Shown one piece after another: positions 15,897 to 24,535 of a stretch of DNA of 64,000 nucleotides. Each line of letters starts with the position of its first letter. Position 1 is the stretch's first letter. Both the position numbers and the translations under genes were made by a program. The notes below the pieces were generated by a model. It saw nothing but the letters and a program-made list of their open reading frames with translations, was not told where the DNA came from and did not search any database. The stretch comes from DAISJI01 sp964559835 (GTDB lineage Bacteria > Acidobacteriota > Terriglobia > Terriglobales > Acidobacteriaceae): assembly GCA_964559835.1 (NCBI GenBank), contig CAZLJE010000022.1:1-64000 (forward strand), in the 5' to 3' direction.

Positions 15897-17003
15897 ATGC
15901 GACGCAATTCTTCTCTCGACCTTCGCGCCCAAGTCGGCCAATTGCTCATCATGGGCTTCGACGGCACCGAATGTTCGCCGAAGCTGCGCTCGACCTTCGC
16001 ATCGCTCCAGCCCGGCGGCCTCATCCTCTTCAAGCGCAACATCACCGCCGCCGAGCAGACGTGGCAGTTCCTGCGCGACGCGCAATCCTGTCTGAATCAT
16101 CCCGCATTCCTGTGCGTTGACCTGGAGGGCGGGACAGTCGATCGTCTGAAGGATGTGATCGCTCCCGCGCCCGCCGCTGCCGACGTTTTTGCCACCCACA
16201 ACCGCAAGCTCTTCCGCAAGCACGGCCGCATCCTCGCCGAGGAGTGCCGCGCGCTCGGCTTCAATGTCGATTTCAATCCGGTGGTGGACATCGGATTCGA
16301 GCCGTCACGCTCTGTCCTGACGTCACGCACGGTCTCCGATGATCCGGAAGACGTTGTCACGTTCGCCAAGGAAGTTCTGAAGGGCATGAGCGAGAGCGGC
16401 GTCATCGGATGCGGCAAGCATTTTCCCGGCCTCGGCGAAGCCAACCTCGACACGCACAAAGAGCTTCCTGCTATCCAGAAGGCGGCGAAGAAACTCTGGA
16501 ACGAGGACCTGCTTCCCTACCGCAAGTTGCACCGCCAGATGCCGATCGTCATGGTGGCGCACGCCGCTTACCCCGCAGTCACGGGAGATAACACGCCGGC
16601 GTCGCTCTCAAAGAAATGGATGGTCGACATTCTCCGCAAGAAGATCGGCTTCCGCGGCGTTGTCATGGCCGACGATCTGGAGATGGGAGGCGTGCTGGCA
16701 GCAGCATCGATCGAGGACGCCGCCATCGAGACGCTGAAGGCCGGCTCCGACCTGTTCCCCATCTGCCACAACGAAGAGAAAGTCTGGAGTTGCTACGAGG
16801 CGGTGCTCTCCGCTGCCGAACGTGACCGCCGCTTCGCCGCCCTGATCGGCGAGAAAGCCGCGCGCGTGATGGCGTTGAAAAAGAAGGCGAAGCTGGCAGG
16901 CCGCCGCACTCCAAAGCCCTCGCAGAAGACCATCGAGAAGCTGCGCCGGTCTATCTGGGAACTGGCCGAAGAAGTGCGTCTGGAGCAGACCGCGCCGTTA
17001 TAG
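15897..17003 (+). CDS. nagZ: Beta-N-acetylhexosaminidase (GH3 family)
   Basis: Removes GlcNAc from anhydromuropeptides in peptidoglycan recycling. 368 residues from the ATG at 15897. GH3 motifs: FLCVDLEGGTVDRLKD, GCGKHFPGLGEANLDTHKELP (the His-containing loop used by NagZ as acid/base), MPIVMVAHAAYP, and the nucleophile Asp in VMADDLEMGG. An upstream in-frame GTG at 15852 would add 15 hydrophobic residues, but the ATG aligns with the usual start of the fold. A basic C-terminal tail follows the barrel. The next gene is anmK, which acts later in the same pathway. Confidence 0.9.
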   Translation: MRRNSSLDLRAQVGQLLIMGFDGTECSPKLRSTFASLQPGGLILFKRNITAAEQTWQFLRDAQSCLNHPAFLCVDLEGGTVDRLKDVIAPAPAAADVFATHNRKLFRKHGRILAEECRALGFNVDFNPVVDIGFEPSRSVLTSRTVSDDPEDVVTFAKEVLKGMSESGVIGCGKHFPGLGEANLDTHKELPAIQKAAKKLWNEDLLPYRKLHRQMPIVMVAHAAYPAVTGDNTPASLSKKWMVDILRKKIGFRGVVMADDLEMGGVLAAASIEDAAIETLKAGSDLFPICHNEEKVWSCYEAVLSAAERDRRFAALIGEKAARVMALKKKAKLAGRRTPKPSQKTIEKLRRSIWELAEEVRLEQTAPL

Positions 17004-17042
17004 TCACTCCTTCACGCACATCACTTCTGTTAAAAAGAAAGC

Positions 17043-18194
17043 ATGATCGTTGCCGGCGTGATGAGCGGGACCTCGGCCGATGGCATCGACGTAGCCATCG
17101 TGCGCCTGGTCGGCCGCGGCTTCCGCACGAAACTCGAGTTGCTTTCGCAATACGACGCTGCGTATCCGGCCAACGTCCGGCGGGCAATCTTGTCCGCGAT
17201 GAACGCGCGCGCGGCGAAGGTCGCCGATCTGGCCCGGCTGAACTTCCTGTTGGGCGAGTTGTACGCCGACGCCGCCAACGCGGCCGCTAAAAGTGCGAAT
17301 CTCAAGCTCGATCTCATCGGCTGTCACGGCCAGACGCTCTACCACCAGGGCGACTTTCGTCCCTACCTCGGGCGCGAGCTCTCATGCACGTGGCAAACAG
17401 GAGAAGGGTCGATCATCGCCGCGCGTACGCGCGTACCGGTGGTGGCTGATTTCCGCCCGGCGGACATGGCGGCGGGCGGCCTCGGTGCGCCGCTAGTCCC
17501 CTTTCTCGATTACCTGCTGTATCGCCACGAACGTCGCGGACGGATCGTGCAGAACATCGGCGGCATCGCCAACTTCAGCGCCATACCCGCAGGCGCCGGT
17601 CCGGAGCAAGTCATCGCCTTCGACACCGGGCCCGGGAACATGGTCATCGATGCCGTCACGGAGAAGCTCTTTGGTAAGCCATTCGATCGCGATGGCCGCA
17701 TCGCCGCGCGCGGCAAGCCGGTCGAGGGCGTACTGAATCGGCTGTTGGGCGGCGCGTATTTCCGGCGAAACGCTCCCAAAACCGCCGGGCGCGAAGAATT
17801 CGGGCGCGAATACGTCGCCAAGTTGCTGAAGATGTGCCGCGGCGCGAAGAAGGAAGATGTTGTCGCGACGGCGACTGCCCTCACTGCACGTTCGATCGCG
17901 GGCGCCGTGCGGATGTTCATGCCGCCGGGCGACAGTGGGATGCCGCAGTTTTTCTCGGAACTGATCGTGTCAGGCGGCGGGTCGAAGAACCGCACGCTGA
18001 TGAACATGCTTCACGAGCAACTGCCCGAGCTGGCGATCAAGACAACCGACGATTTCGGTCTGCCGTCGGAAAGCAAAGAGGCCGTCGCGTTCGCCGTTCT
18101 GGCATACCAGACATGGCAACGCCTGCCCGGAAACCTGCCCGCCGCCACCGGAGCCGAACGCGCGGCGGTGCTGGGGAAAATCTCGTATCCTTGA
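17043..18194 (+). CDS. anmK: Anhydro-N-acetylmuramic acid kinase
   Basis: Phosphorylates and opens 1,6-anhydroMurNAc to MurNAc-6-phosphate, completing recovery of the sugar released by NagZ. 383 residues, family length. ATP-site motif VMSGTSADGIDVA at the N-terminus, the substrate block GCHGQTLYH, VADFRPADMAAGGLGAPLVPFLDY, NIGGIANFS, FDTGPGNMVID and SGGGSKN are all as expected. Starts 39 bases after nagZ; the two form a recycling pair. Confidence 0.96.
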   Translation: MIVAGVMSGTSADGIDVAIVRLVGRGFRTKLELLSQYDAAYPANVRRAILSAMNARAAKVADLARLNFLLGELYADAANAAAKSANLKLDLIGCHGQTLYHQGDFRPYLGRELSCTWQTGEGSIIAARTRVPVVADFRPADMAAGGLGAPLVPFLDYLLYRHERRGRIVQNIGGIANFSAIPAGAGPEQVIAFDTGPGNMVIDAVTEKLFGKPFDRDGRIAARGKPVEGVLNRLLGGAYFRRNAPKTAGREEFGREYVAKLLKMCRGAKKEDVVATATALTARSIAGAVRMFMPPGDSGMPQFFSELIVSGGGSKNRTLMNMLHEQLPELAIKTTDDFGLPSESKEAVAFAVLAYQTWQRLPGNLPAATGAERAAVLGKISYP

Positions 18195-18198
18195 GAAC

Positions 18199-19746
18199 TT
18201 GAATATCGAACGCAAAGGTCGCAAAGGTCCGCAAAGGAATCTTCTTTGCGTTCTTTGCGTACTCTGTGTTTGTCTTTTTCCCGGGTGCTCGCGAAAATCC
18301 GACCCCAACGCGCTGGTGATGGTCATCGAGAGCAGCCCGACCAACCTGGATCCGCGGGTCGGGATCGACGCCTACTCCGAGCGCATCGATGAGTTGCTTT
18401 TCGACGCCCTCGTCCATCGTGACGAGCATTTCAACCTGAAGCCCTGGCTCGCCGAATCATGGGACACGCCGGACCCGCTCACCTACCGGTTTCACCTGCG
18501 CTCCGGCGTCCGCTTTCAAGACGGCCGGGCGCTGACCGCGCGTGACGTGAAGTACACATTCGACTCGATCATGAACGGCTCGGTGCGAACGACGAAGACC
18601 GGCACCTATCGGTACGTCGATCACATCGACGCGCCCGACGATGTAACCGTCGTTTTTCATCTCAAGGAGCCGTGGGCGAGCCTGCTGTGGAATGTTTCCA
18701 ACGGAGCGATCGGGATCGTCCCGGAAGGCAGCGGGGCAGACTTCTTCAAGCATCCCGTCGGCACGGGGCCGTTTCGCCTGGTCAGCAACGAGCAGGACCG
18801 GGAATTGGTGATCGAGCGCAACGACCAGTATTGGCGGACAGAACCGAAGCTGGCGCGGGTCAGGTTCAATGTTGTCCCCGACACCACGACGCGCGCGCTG
18901 GAATTGCGCAAGGGTTCGGCCGATGTGGCGCTCAACTCGCTCGCACCGGACACGACCGTGGCGCTGCGGCGAGAGACGAACCTTGTCGTAGAGCAAAGTC
19001 CGGGAACGCTCTACCAGTATCTGGCATTGAACCTCCGCGACCCCCTGCTGAAGGACGTGCGTGTGCGCGAGGCGCTGGCGTACGCCATCGATGTCCAGCC
19101 GCTGATCCATTACGTCTGGCATGATCTGGCGCGGCCCGCGACCAGCGTTCTCCCGACGCAGTCGTGGGCGTACGACTCGGCGTGGCCATACCACCACGAT
19201 CCTGCGAAAGCGCGGCAATTGCTCGACGCCGCCGGCTATCCCATGAAGGGCAGCGTTCGCTTCCATCTCACGATGAAAATGTCCTCCGCCGAGGAAAGCA
19301 CGCGCTTGCTGGCGGCGGTACTGCAACAGCAACTTCGGGACGTGGGGATCGCGCTCGACATACGCACGTTCGAGTTCGCGACCTTCTTCTCCGATGTGAC
19401 CAAAGGCGCGTACCAGCTTTATTCGCTGCGCTGGGTCGGCGGGAACAACGATCCGGACATCTTCGAGTACGCGTTCCACTCCGGCCGGATGCCACCCAAG
19501 GGCGCGAACCGGAGTTACTACGCAAATGCCGAGGTCGACCGCCTCATAGACGAAGGCCGCAAAGAGCCCGACCAGGAGAAACGAAAAGCGATTTACGCAC
19601 AGGTACAGCAGGTGCTCGCCCGCGACCTGCCCTACATCCATCTGTGGTACCTCGACAACGTCATCGTCCACTCGAAGAGGGTGAGTCACATCGAACTCAG
19701 CCCACCGGGGAATTACGATTTCCTGACGACGGCCGAACTGCATTAA
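18199..19746 (+). CDS. Oligopeptide/dipeptide-binding lipoprotein (SBP family 5)
   Basis: Periplasmic substrate-binding protein of a peptide-type ABC transporter. 515 residues from a TTG at 18199. The N-terminus reads RNLLCVLCVLCVCLFPGC with the lipobox Cys at 30. The SBP_bac_5 domain follows: DARVG-like start (LDPRVGIDAYSERIDELLFD), LAESWDTPDPLTYRFHLRSGVRFQDGR split over two strands, GTGPFRLVSNEQDRELV, VREALAYAID. No permease or ATPase genes are adjacent. Following nagZ and anmK, murein peptide is an attractive ligand (inference). The signal peptide is encoded by a low-complexity repeat. Confidence 0.85.
   Translation: MNIERKGRKGPQRNLLCVLCVLCVCLFPGCSRKSDPNALVMVIESSPTNLDPRVGIDAYSERIDELLFDALVHRDEHFNLKPWLAESWDTPDPLTYRFHLRSGVRFQDGRALTARDVKYTFDSIMNGSVRTTKTGTYRYVDHIDAPDDVTVVFHLKEPWASLLWNVSNGAIGIVPEGSGADFFKHPVGTGPFRLVSNEQDRELVIERNDQYWRTEPKLARVRFNVVPDTTTRALELRKGSADVALNSLAPDTTVALRRETNLVVEQSPGTLYQYLALNLRDPLLKDVRVREALAYAIDVQPLIHYVWHDLARPATSVLPTQSWAYDSAWPYHHDPAKARQLLDAAGYPMKGSVRFHLTMKMSSAEESTRLLAAVLQQQLRDVGIALDIRTFEFATFFSDVTKGAYQLYSLRWVGGNNDPDIFEYAFHSGRMPPKGANRSYYANAEVDRLIDEGRKEPDQEKRKAIYAQVQQVLARDLPYIHLWYLDNVIVHSKRVSHIELSPPGNYDFLTTAELH
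18208..18260. repeat. Palindromic low-complexity element H overlapping coding start
   Basis: Left side 18208-18238 carries three degenerate CGCAAAGGT units; right side 18244-18260 carries the complement (CTTTGCGTTCTTTGCGT). It lies wholly within the first 25 codons of the lipoprotein gene. Its right half and the following CTCTGTGTTTGTC encode the hydrophobic LCVLCVLCVCLF core of the signal peptide. Confidence 0.75.
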
Positions 19747-19753
19747 CAATTGC

Positions 19754-19812
19754 GTGAGTTGGTGAGTGGGTGACTTGGTGAATCAGCAAGTCACCCAATC
19801 ACCCACTCACCA
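19754..19812. repeat. Palindromic low-complexity element I
   Basis: Left side 19754-19777 is made of degenerate GTGAGTTGGTGA units. Right side 19788-19812 pairs with it (CAAGTCACCC ... ACCCACTCACC). It fills most of the gap between the lipoprotein gene and the YmdB-like gene. Confidence 0.8.
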
Positions 19813-19872
19813 AATCCCTTCGTGGTAGCATCCAATCTGTTCTTGCCGGTGATGGCGACTGGCGACTTTTTG

Positions 19873-20685
19873 ATGCGCGTTCTCTTCATCGGCGATATCT
19901 TCGGACGCCCCGGGCGCACAATGGTGCGCGACCGGCTGCCGGAGTTCGTTCGCAGCCGGAAGGTCGACCTCGTGATCGCAAATGGCGAGAACGCCGCCGG
20001 TGGCTTCGGTATCACGCCCCAAATCTCCGAGGAGCTGTTCGACCTGGGTATCTCAGTCCTGACCACCGGGAACCACATCTGGGACAAACGCGAGATCATT
20101 GACTACTTCAACGCCGCGAATGGAAATGCCGGTCACCCGGCGCGACGCATTCTCCGTCCGGCAAACTATCCGGCGGGCACACCGGGATTCGGGATGTATG
20201 AGGGTAAGCTGGGCAACACGCCCTATGCGGTGATCAATCTCCAGGGGCGCGTCTTTCTGCCCAGCAACGACGATCCGTTCCGCATCGCCGATGAACTTCT
20301 GAAGCGGACGGAGGCGAAGATCATCCTGGTCGATGTGCACGCAGAAGCGACCTCGGAGAAATGCGCCTTGGGCTGGTACCTGGACGGCCGGGTCACGGCC
20401 GTATTCGGGACGCACACGCACATTCCCACGGCAGACACGCGCATCCTGCCCAAAGGCACGGCTTACCAGACCGACGTCGGCATGACCGGCCCGTACGACA
20501 GCGTGATCGGCGTACAGAAGGACCTGGTGATCAATCGGTTCCTGACCAGCATGCCGGCGCGTTGGGAGGCGGCCAGCAGCGACGTGCATTTTTGCGGCGT
20601 CTATTTTGAGTGCGACGAGACCACCGGCCGTGCCACGGCGGTGGAGCGCATCATCATTCCCGAGCACATCGGGCAGCAAAGCTGA
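19873..20685 (+). CDS. YmdB-family metallophosphoesterase
   Basis: 270 residues from the ATG at 19873. All YmdB (TIGR00282-type) metal-binding blocks are present: IGDIFGRPGR, ANGENAAGGFGIT, TTGNHIWDKREI, VDVHAEATSEK, GTHTHIPTADTRIL and GMTGPYDSVIG. Characterised members hydrolyse 2',3'-cyclic nucleotides and influence RNA turnover and biofilm switching. It is not next to an RNase Y gene here. Cytoplasmic; no signal peptide. Confidence 0.92.
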   Translation: MRVLFIGDIFGRPGRTMVRDRLPEFVRSRKVDLVIANGENAAGGFGITPQISEELFDLGISVLTTGNHIWDKREIIDYFNAANGNAGHPARRILRPANYPAGTPGFGMYEGKLGNTPYAVINLQGRVFLPSNDDPFRIADELLKRTEAKIILVDVHAEATSEKCALGWYLDGRVTAVFGTHTHIPTADTRILPKGTAYQTDVGMTGPYDSVIGVQKDLVINRFLTSMPARWEAASSDVHFCGVYFECDETTGRATAVERIIIPEHIGQQS

Positions 20686-20700
20686 GCATCCAAGTCACAG

Positions 20701-21396
20701 ATGGAGAGTAGCGTTTCGAAAACAGCCTTACCCGCATGGGCAACCGCCGATGCATACCTATTCGACATCGATGGCACGCTGCTGAACAGTCGTGACGGCG
20801 TTCATTACTACGCGTTCCGCAACGCGCTGCGGCAATTCTTCGGAGTGGAGGGAACCATCGACGGCGTGCCGGTACACGGCAACACCGACCTGGGTATCCT
20901 GCGCGCCGTATTGCAACGGGAAGGGATTGCGAGCGACAGATTCGAATCACAGCTTCCGGCCTTGATCCGCCACATGTGCGACGAAGTGCAGCGCAATGCC
21001 GCCGACATACGGATCGAGGTATGCCCTTCTATTCCCGCTCTGCTCTCACGCCTGCGGGGTGCGGGCAAGCTCCTGGGAATCGCTTCCGGAAACCTGGAGA
21101 CGATCGGATGGGCAAAGCTCGCAGCCGCCGGGTTGAGCCGTTACTTCTCGTTCGGCTCCTTCAGCGACCGGCGAGAACTGCGGGAACACATTTTTCAGTA
21201 CGGCGTGGATGAGGCGCGGCGCATCCTTGGGGCCGAAGCATCCGTGATGGTGATAGGCGATACGCCGTCCGATATCAGCGCCGCACGGAAGGTCGGAATT
21301 CCGATCGTCAGCGTTGCCACGGGCAAATTCGCCATGGACCAACTCAGCGCCCTCAATCCCGATTATTGCGTGTCGTGCTGCACGGAACTGTTGTGA
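20701..21396 (+). CDS. HAD-superfamily phosphatase
   Basis: 231 residues. HAD motif I YLFDIDGTLLNS (nucleophile Asp), cap region resembling phosphoglycolate phosphatase (DGVPVHGNTDLGILRAVL), motif II in LLGIASGN, and motif III/IV VMVIGDTPSDISAARKVGIPIVSVATG. The likely substrate is a small phosphorylated metabolite, possibly phosphoglycolate; specificity cannot be read. Fifteen bases after the YmdB-like gene. Confidence 0.85.
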   Translation: MESSVSKTALPAWATADAYLFDIDGTLLNSRDGVHYYAFRNALRQFFGVEGTIDGVPVHGNTDLGILRAVLQREGIASDRFESQLPALIRHMCDEVQRNAADIRIEVCPSIPALLSRLRGAGKLLGIASGNLETIGWAKLAAAGLSRYFSFGSFSDRRELREHIFQYGVDEARRILGAEASVMVIGDTPSDISAARKVGIPIVSVATGKFAMDQLSALNPDYCVSCCTELL

Positions 21397-21437
21397 CGTT
21401 TCCCGCCCGCTCGCGTCCTACACGGCAGGTGCTCCGG

Positions 21438-21443
21438 TACAAT
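21438..21443 (+). promoter_or_regulatory. Candidate -10 box for a near-leaderless secretin-like mRNA
   Basis: TACAAT, six bases before the ATG at 21450. If used, transcription would start at or next to the start codon. No -35 match is seen. Confidence 0.35.
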
Positions 21444-21449
21444 TTCCTT

Positions 21450-23282
21450 ATGCGGTTGCTGACATCCTGGTTGATCGTTTCGGTGTGCGCGTGGGGGCAG
21501 CCTGCGCCGACCAAGCCCGCCGATCCGCGAACGTGCTCGCAACGGCGCACGGCCACCGCGTGCGGAGTTTCCAAGGACGACCTCAAGGTCGCCCAGCATG
21601 ACTTCAGCCGCGCGCTCGAACTGCAAAAACAAGGGAAACACCAGCAGGCGTTCGAGTCGGCCGAGGCTGCGGCCCGGCGCGTTCCGGGCGACCTCGAGTA
21701 CCTGACCACGCGCGAGGTCCTTCGCCAGCAGCTCGTCATGAATCACCTGAACGCCGGAAACGAGTTGCTGTCGGCCCACAACGTTGACCGCGCGGCCGTG
21801 GAATTCCGGCAGGCGCTGGCGTTGGACCCTTCGAATGAATTTGCCCAGCAGCGCCTTCGCGATTCGCTGCCGCCGGTGAGCAGCAGCTTGGCTCACATGG
21901 TGTACACAGATTCGCCGGGAGAGTTGCGCCTGAAGCCCGCGCCGGGAGTCCACTCCTATCACTACAAGGGTGACACCAAGGGATTGTTCCAGCAGATCGC
22001 GCGGGATTTCGGGGTCACGGCCGAGTTCGACGACAGCGTCGCCAATAAACAGATCCGTTTTGACGTCGATGATGTGAACTTCGAGCGCGCGATGAGCCTC
22101 GCCTGCGCCATGACCAAGACGTTCTGGACGCCGGTCTCAGACAAGCGCTTGCTGGTAGTCGCCGACAACACGCAGAACCGGGCGCAATTCGAACGCATGT
22201 CGCTGCGGACCTTCTACCTCCCGGATGCGACTACTGCGCAAGAACTCAACGACGTCCTCAACCTGCTGCGCACGATGTTCGATATTCGCCAGATCGCACA
22301 TCAGCCGGAAACGTCCAGCATCATCGTCCGCGGCCCGCGGCGCATGTTGGACGCCGCCACCGGACTGCTGCGCTCGCTCGACATCTCCCGCCCGCAGGTG
22401 ATGCTCGATTTCCAGGTCCTGCAAGTGAACACATCGATGATGAAGGACTTGGGACTGGACATGCCGCTGCAATGGCAGGCATTTACCCTGGGCGCCGCGG
22501 CGCTGGCCGCACTACAGAACCCGAGTACTCAGGACCTGATCAACCAACTGATCTCATCCGGCGGTATCAACCAGGCGAATAGCTCCAGCATCGCCGCACT
22601 GCTTCAGCAGCTCCAGAACCAGAATTCACTATTCAAGACACCGTTCGGGACGTTCGGCGGCGGGAATACCCGTTTCGCCGTTCCGTTCTCGCCCGCCACG
22701 CTTCACTTCTCCATGAACTCGTCGCGTGTGACGACGCTGCAGTCGCTCAGCATGCGGGCCGGCCAGGGAGCTGACGCTACGCTCAAGGTCGGGGACCGGT
22801 ATCCGATCACCAATGCGACCTTCTCGCCTATCTTCAATACGCCGGCGATCTCGCAGGTCTTGAAGAATCAGACCTACCAGACTCCGTTCCCGTCATTCAG
22901 CTACGAGGACCTGGGACTGACCGTCAAGGCCAAGCCGCAGATCCATCAGAACGACGTGGTCCTCGATCTCAGCATGGAAATGAAGGCGCTGACCGGACAA
23001 GCCTTCAATGGCGTGCCCGTCATCAGCAGCCGAACCTATACCGGTTCCATGTCGGTCGCTGACGGCGAGACGGTAGTCCTCGCCGGCAGCGTGGACCGGA
23101 CGGAGACGATCAGCCTCTCCGGATTACCGGGCATTGCTCGGCTTCCCGGTCTGAACCGGGCCCTGGCGCACACAACTCCGCAGACGAGCGCGGGCGAACT
23201 CCTGGTGCTGATCACGCCGCGGATCGTCCGCAGGCCTCCAAGTGGAGGAGGCACGCTCATTCCGGTCGGAAACGTCGAATGA
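21450..23282 (+). CDS. Secretin-like protein with TPR N-terminal region (GspD/PilQ superfamily)
   Basis: 610 residues from the ATG at 21450 with a short signal peptide (MRLLTSWLIVSVCAWGQ). Residues about 45-135 are TPR-like helices (ALELQKQGKHQQAFESAEAA ... NAGNELLSAHNVDRAAVEFR). N-domain repeats follow: a STN-like block GDTKGLFQQIARDFGVTAEFDD and VDDVNFERAMSLACAMTKTFW. The C-terminal secretin domain has VMLDFQVLQVNTSMMKDLG, LKVGDRYPIT, VISSRTYTGSMSVADGE and LLVLITPRIVR. Secretins form outer-membrane pores of type II/IV systems. No other secretion gene is adjacent, so the partner system is elsewhere. Confidence 0.9.
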   Translation: MRLLTSWLIVSVCAWGQPAPTKPADPRTCSQRRTATACGVSKDDLKVAQHDFSRALELQKQGKHQQAFESAEAAARRVPGDLEYLTTREVLRQQLVMNHLNAGNELLSAHNVDRAAVEFRQALALDPSNEFAQQRLRDSLPPVSSSLAHMVYTDSPGELRLKPAPGVHSYHYKGDTKGLFQQIARDFGVTAEFDDSVANKQIRFDVDDVNFERAMSLACAMTKTFWTPVSDKRLLVVADNTQNRAQFERMSLRTFYLPDATTAQELNDVLNLLRTMFDIRQIAHQPETSSIIVRGPRRMLDAATGLLRSLDISRPQVMLDFQVLQVNTSMMKDLGLDMPLQWQAFTLGAAALAALQNPSTQDLINQLISSGGINQANSSSIAALLQQLQNQNSLFKTPFGTFGGGNTRFAVPFSPATLHFSMNSSRVTTLQSLSMRAGQGADATLKVGDRYPITNATFSPIFNTPAISQVLKNQTYQTPFPSFSYEDLGLTVKAKPQIHQNDVVLDLSMEMKALTGQAFNGVPVISSRTYTGSMSVADGETVVLAGSVDRTETISLSGLPGIARLPGLNRALAHTTPQTSAGELLVLITPRIVRRPPSGGGTLIPVGNVE

Positions 23283-23285
23283 GAT

Positions 23286-24482
23286 CTATTTCGTCTGCCC
23301 GAGGAACTCCACCATCCGCCTGAGCGACTCGTACGGCATGCCGCCGATATTGTTAATACGGCGTCCGTTGACGAACAGAGTCGGAGTGCTCGTGACTTCC
23401 ATCTTCTTCCCCAGCTCCATCGACCGGTCTATGCGGCTCGATGTCGCTGGCTCTGCGGCGCAAGCGGCGATCTGCTTGCCGTTCATCCCCACCTGTCCCG
23501 CCAAGTCGGTCAATTTCTGCTCGGCGTAGGTCAGGTCAGGTTTCTTACTCGGATCCGTCGGCTCGACGTGGCTGGAAATATCTTCCTGCGCGCCGTAGAC
23601 CGTGTCCATAAACTTCCAGTACGCATCGTTGTTCTGGCGGGCGATGCAATCGCCAAACTGCGCTGCCTTGTATGCCCAGTGGTGTATCTGCACGAGCGGA
23701 AACTGTTGGAATACTAAATGGGCGGTGGGGACGTCTTTCGCCAGGCGATCGACGGTCGGCGCCGCCGCTTTACATGCCGGACACTCAAGGTCTCCAAACT
23801 CGACAAGCTGGATCGCTGAGGTCGCGGGACCGCGCGAGGGCCCGTTGATCCCCTTCGCAAGCTCGGCTTTCGCGGCGGCGAACGGATTGGCGCCGAACGG
23901 GCTCAGGTCACCCACCAACGCATGCTGCCCGTCGGATGTGACCCAGAAGCGCTGAGCGCCGCGCTGACCCTGCGGATTGGCCAATATGACCGTCACTTCG
24001 GTGAGATTGTCGACCGCATTCGGCTTTGTATCCGCGATCGTCCAGGTCAGTCCCGGAGCACCCCCGGTCATTTGCTTGACGAAGGCGTCCACCTGCTCTT
24101 TTGTGGGTTGCGCTCCGGCCTGGCCTCCGAACGGGAAAATCTGTCCGGCGATGGCGTTCTTGTGGTCCTGGGTGACAAAGATGGAGCTGTCGCCCGGCCC
24201 CTTGGGAGTCTCGGCATGGACGTCGATCTCGGCCATCGAAGGTACCGGTGACGGCTTAACGTCCTTCACCGTGATCTTGACCTCAGGCTCCCACCCAAAG
24301 ACGTAATGCAGAAACGAATCGACCGTGGCGCGCGAGGGCAACCCGGGGGCGGATTTGGCGACCGTCGCGCCCTTCCGAGCGGCTCCGGACTGCGATGACT
24401 TCGAGGTGGCGGACTTCGTCGCCTGCGCCAATGCGATGACGGCGAGCAGAAGAACGCCGGCTACGATCGTGATTTTCTTCAT
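23286..24482 (-). CDS. Exported DsbA-like thioredoxin with two tandem N-terminal domains
   Basis: 398 residues from the ATG at 24482; signal peptide to about residue 20, then a Ser/Lys/Ala linker. Residues about 50-119 and 127-197 are two copies of one domain. Each starts (T/S)-x-VD-F and ends in a hairpin-like (F/W)VT-D-x-(H)-A-GxxxPFG. The copy ends are IFVTQDHKNAIAGQIFPFG and FWVTSDGQHALVGDLSPFG, which recall the DsbC/DsbG dimerisation domain. A DsbA-like thioredoxin domain follows with active site C234-P-A-C237 and cis-Pro loop TSTPTLFVNG. Likely a periplasmic thiol oxidase or isomerase. Convergent with the secretin gene, 3 bases apart. Confidence 0.85.
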   Translation of the reverse strand: MKKITIVAGVLLLAVIALAQATKSATSKSSQSGAARKGATVAKSAPGLPSRATVDSFLHYVFGWEPEVKITVKDVKPSPVPSMAEIDVHAETPKGPGDSSIFVTQDHKNAIAGQIFPFGGQAGAQPTKEQVDAFVKQMTGGAPGLTWTIADTKPNAVDNLTEVTVILANPQGQRGAQRFWVTSDGQHALVGDLSPFGANPFAAAKAELAKGINGPSRGPATSAIQLVEFGDLECPACKAAAPTVDRLAKDVPTAHLVFQQFPLVQIHHWAYKAAQFGDCIARQNNDAYWKFMDTVYGAQEDISSHVEPTDPSKKPDLTYAEQKLTDLAGQVGMNGKQIAACAAEPATSSRIDRSMELGKKMEVTSTPTLFVNGRRINNIGGMPYESLRRMVEFLGQTK

Positions 24483-24535
24483 CCTGTTTACCTGGGACTG
24501 ATCCTCTTTGGATTTCGACGTTACACGCAAAACTG

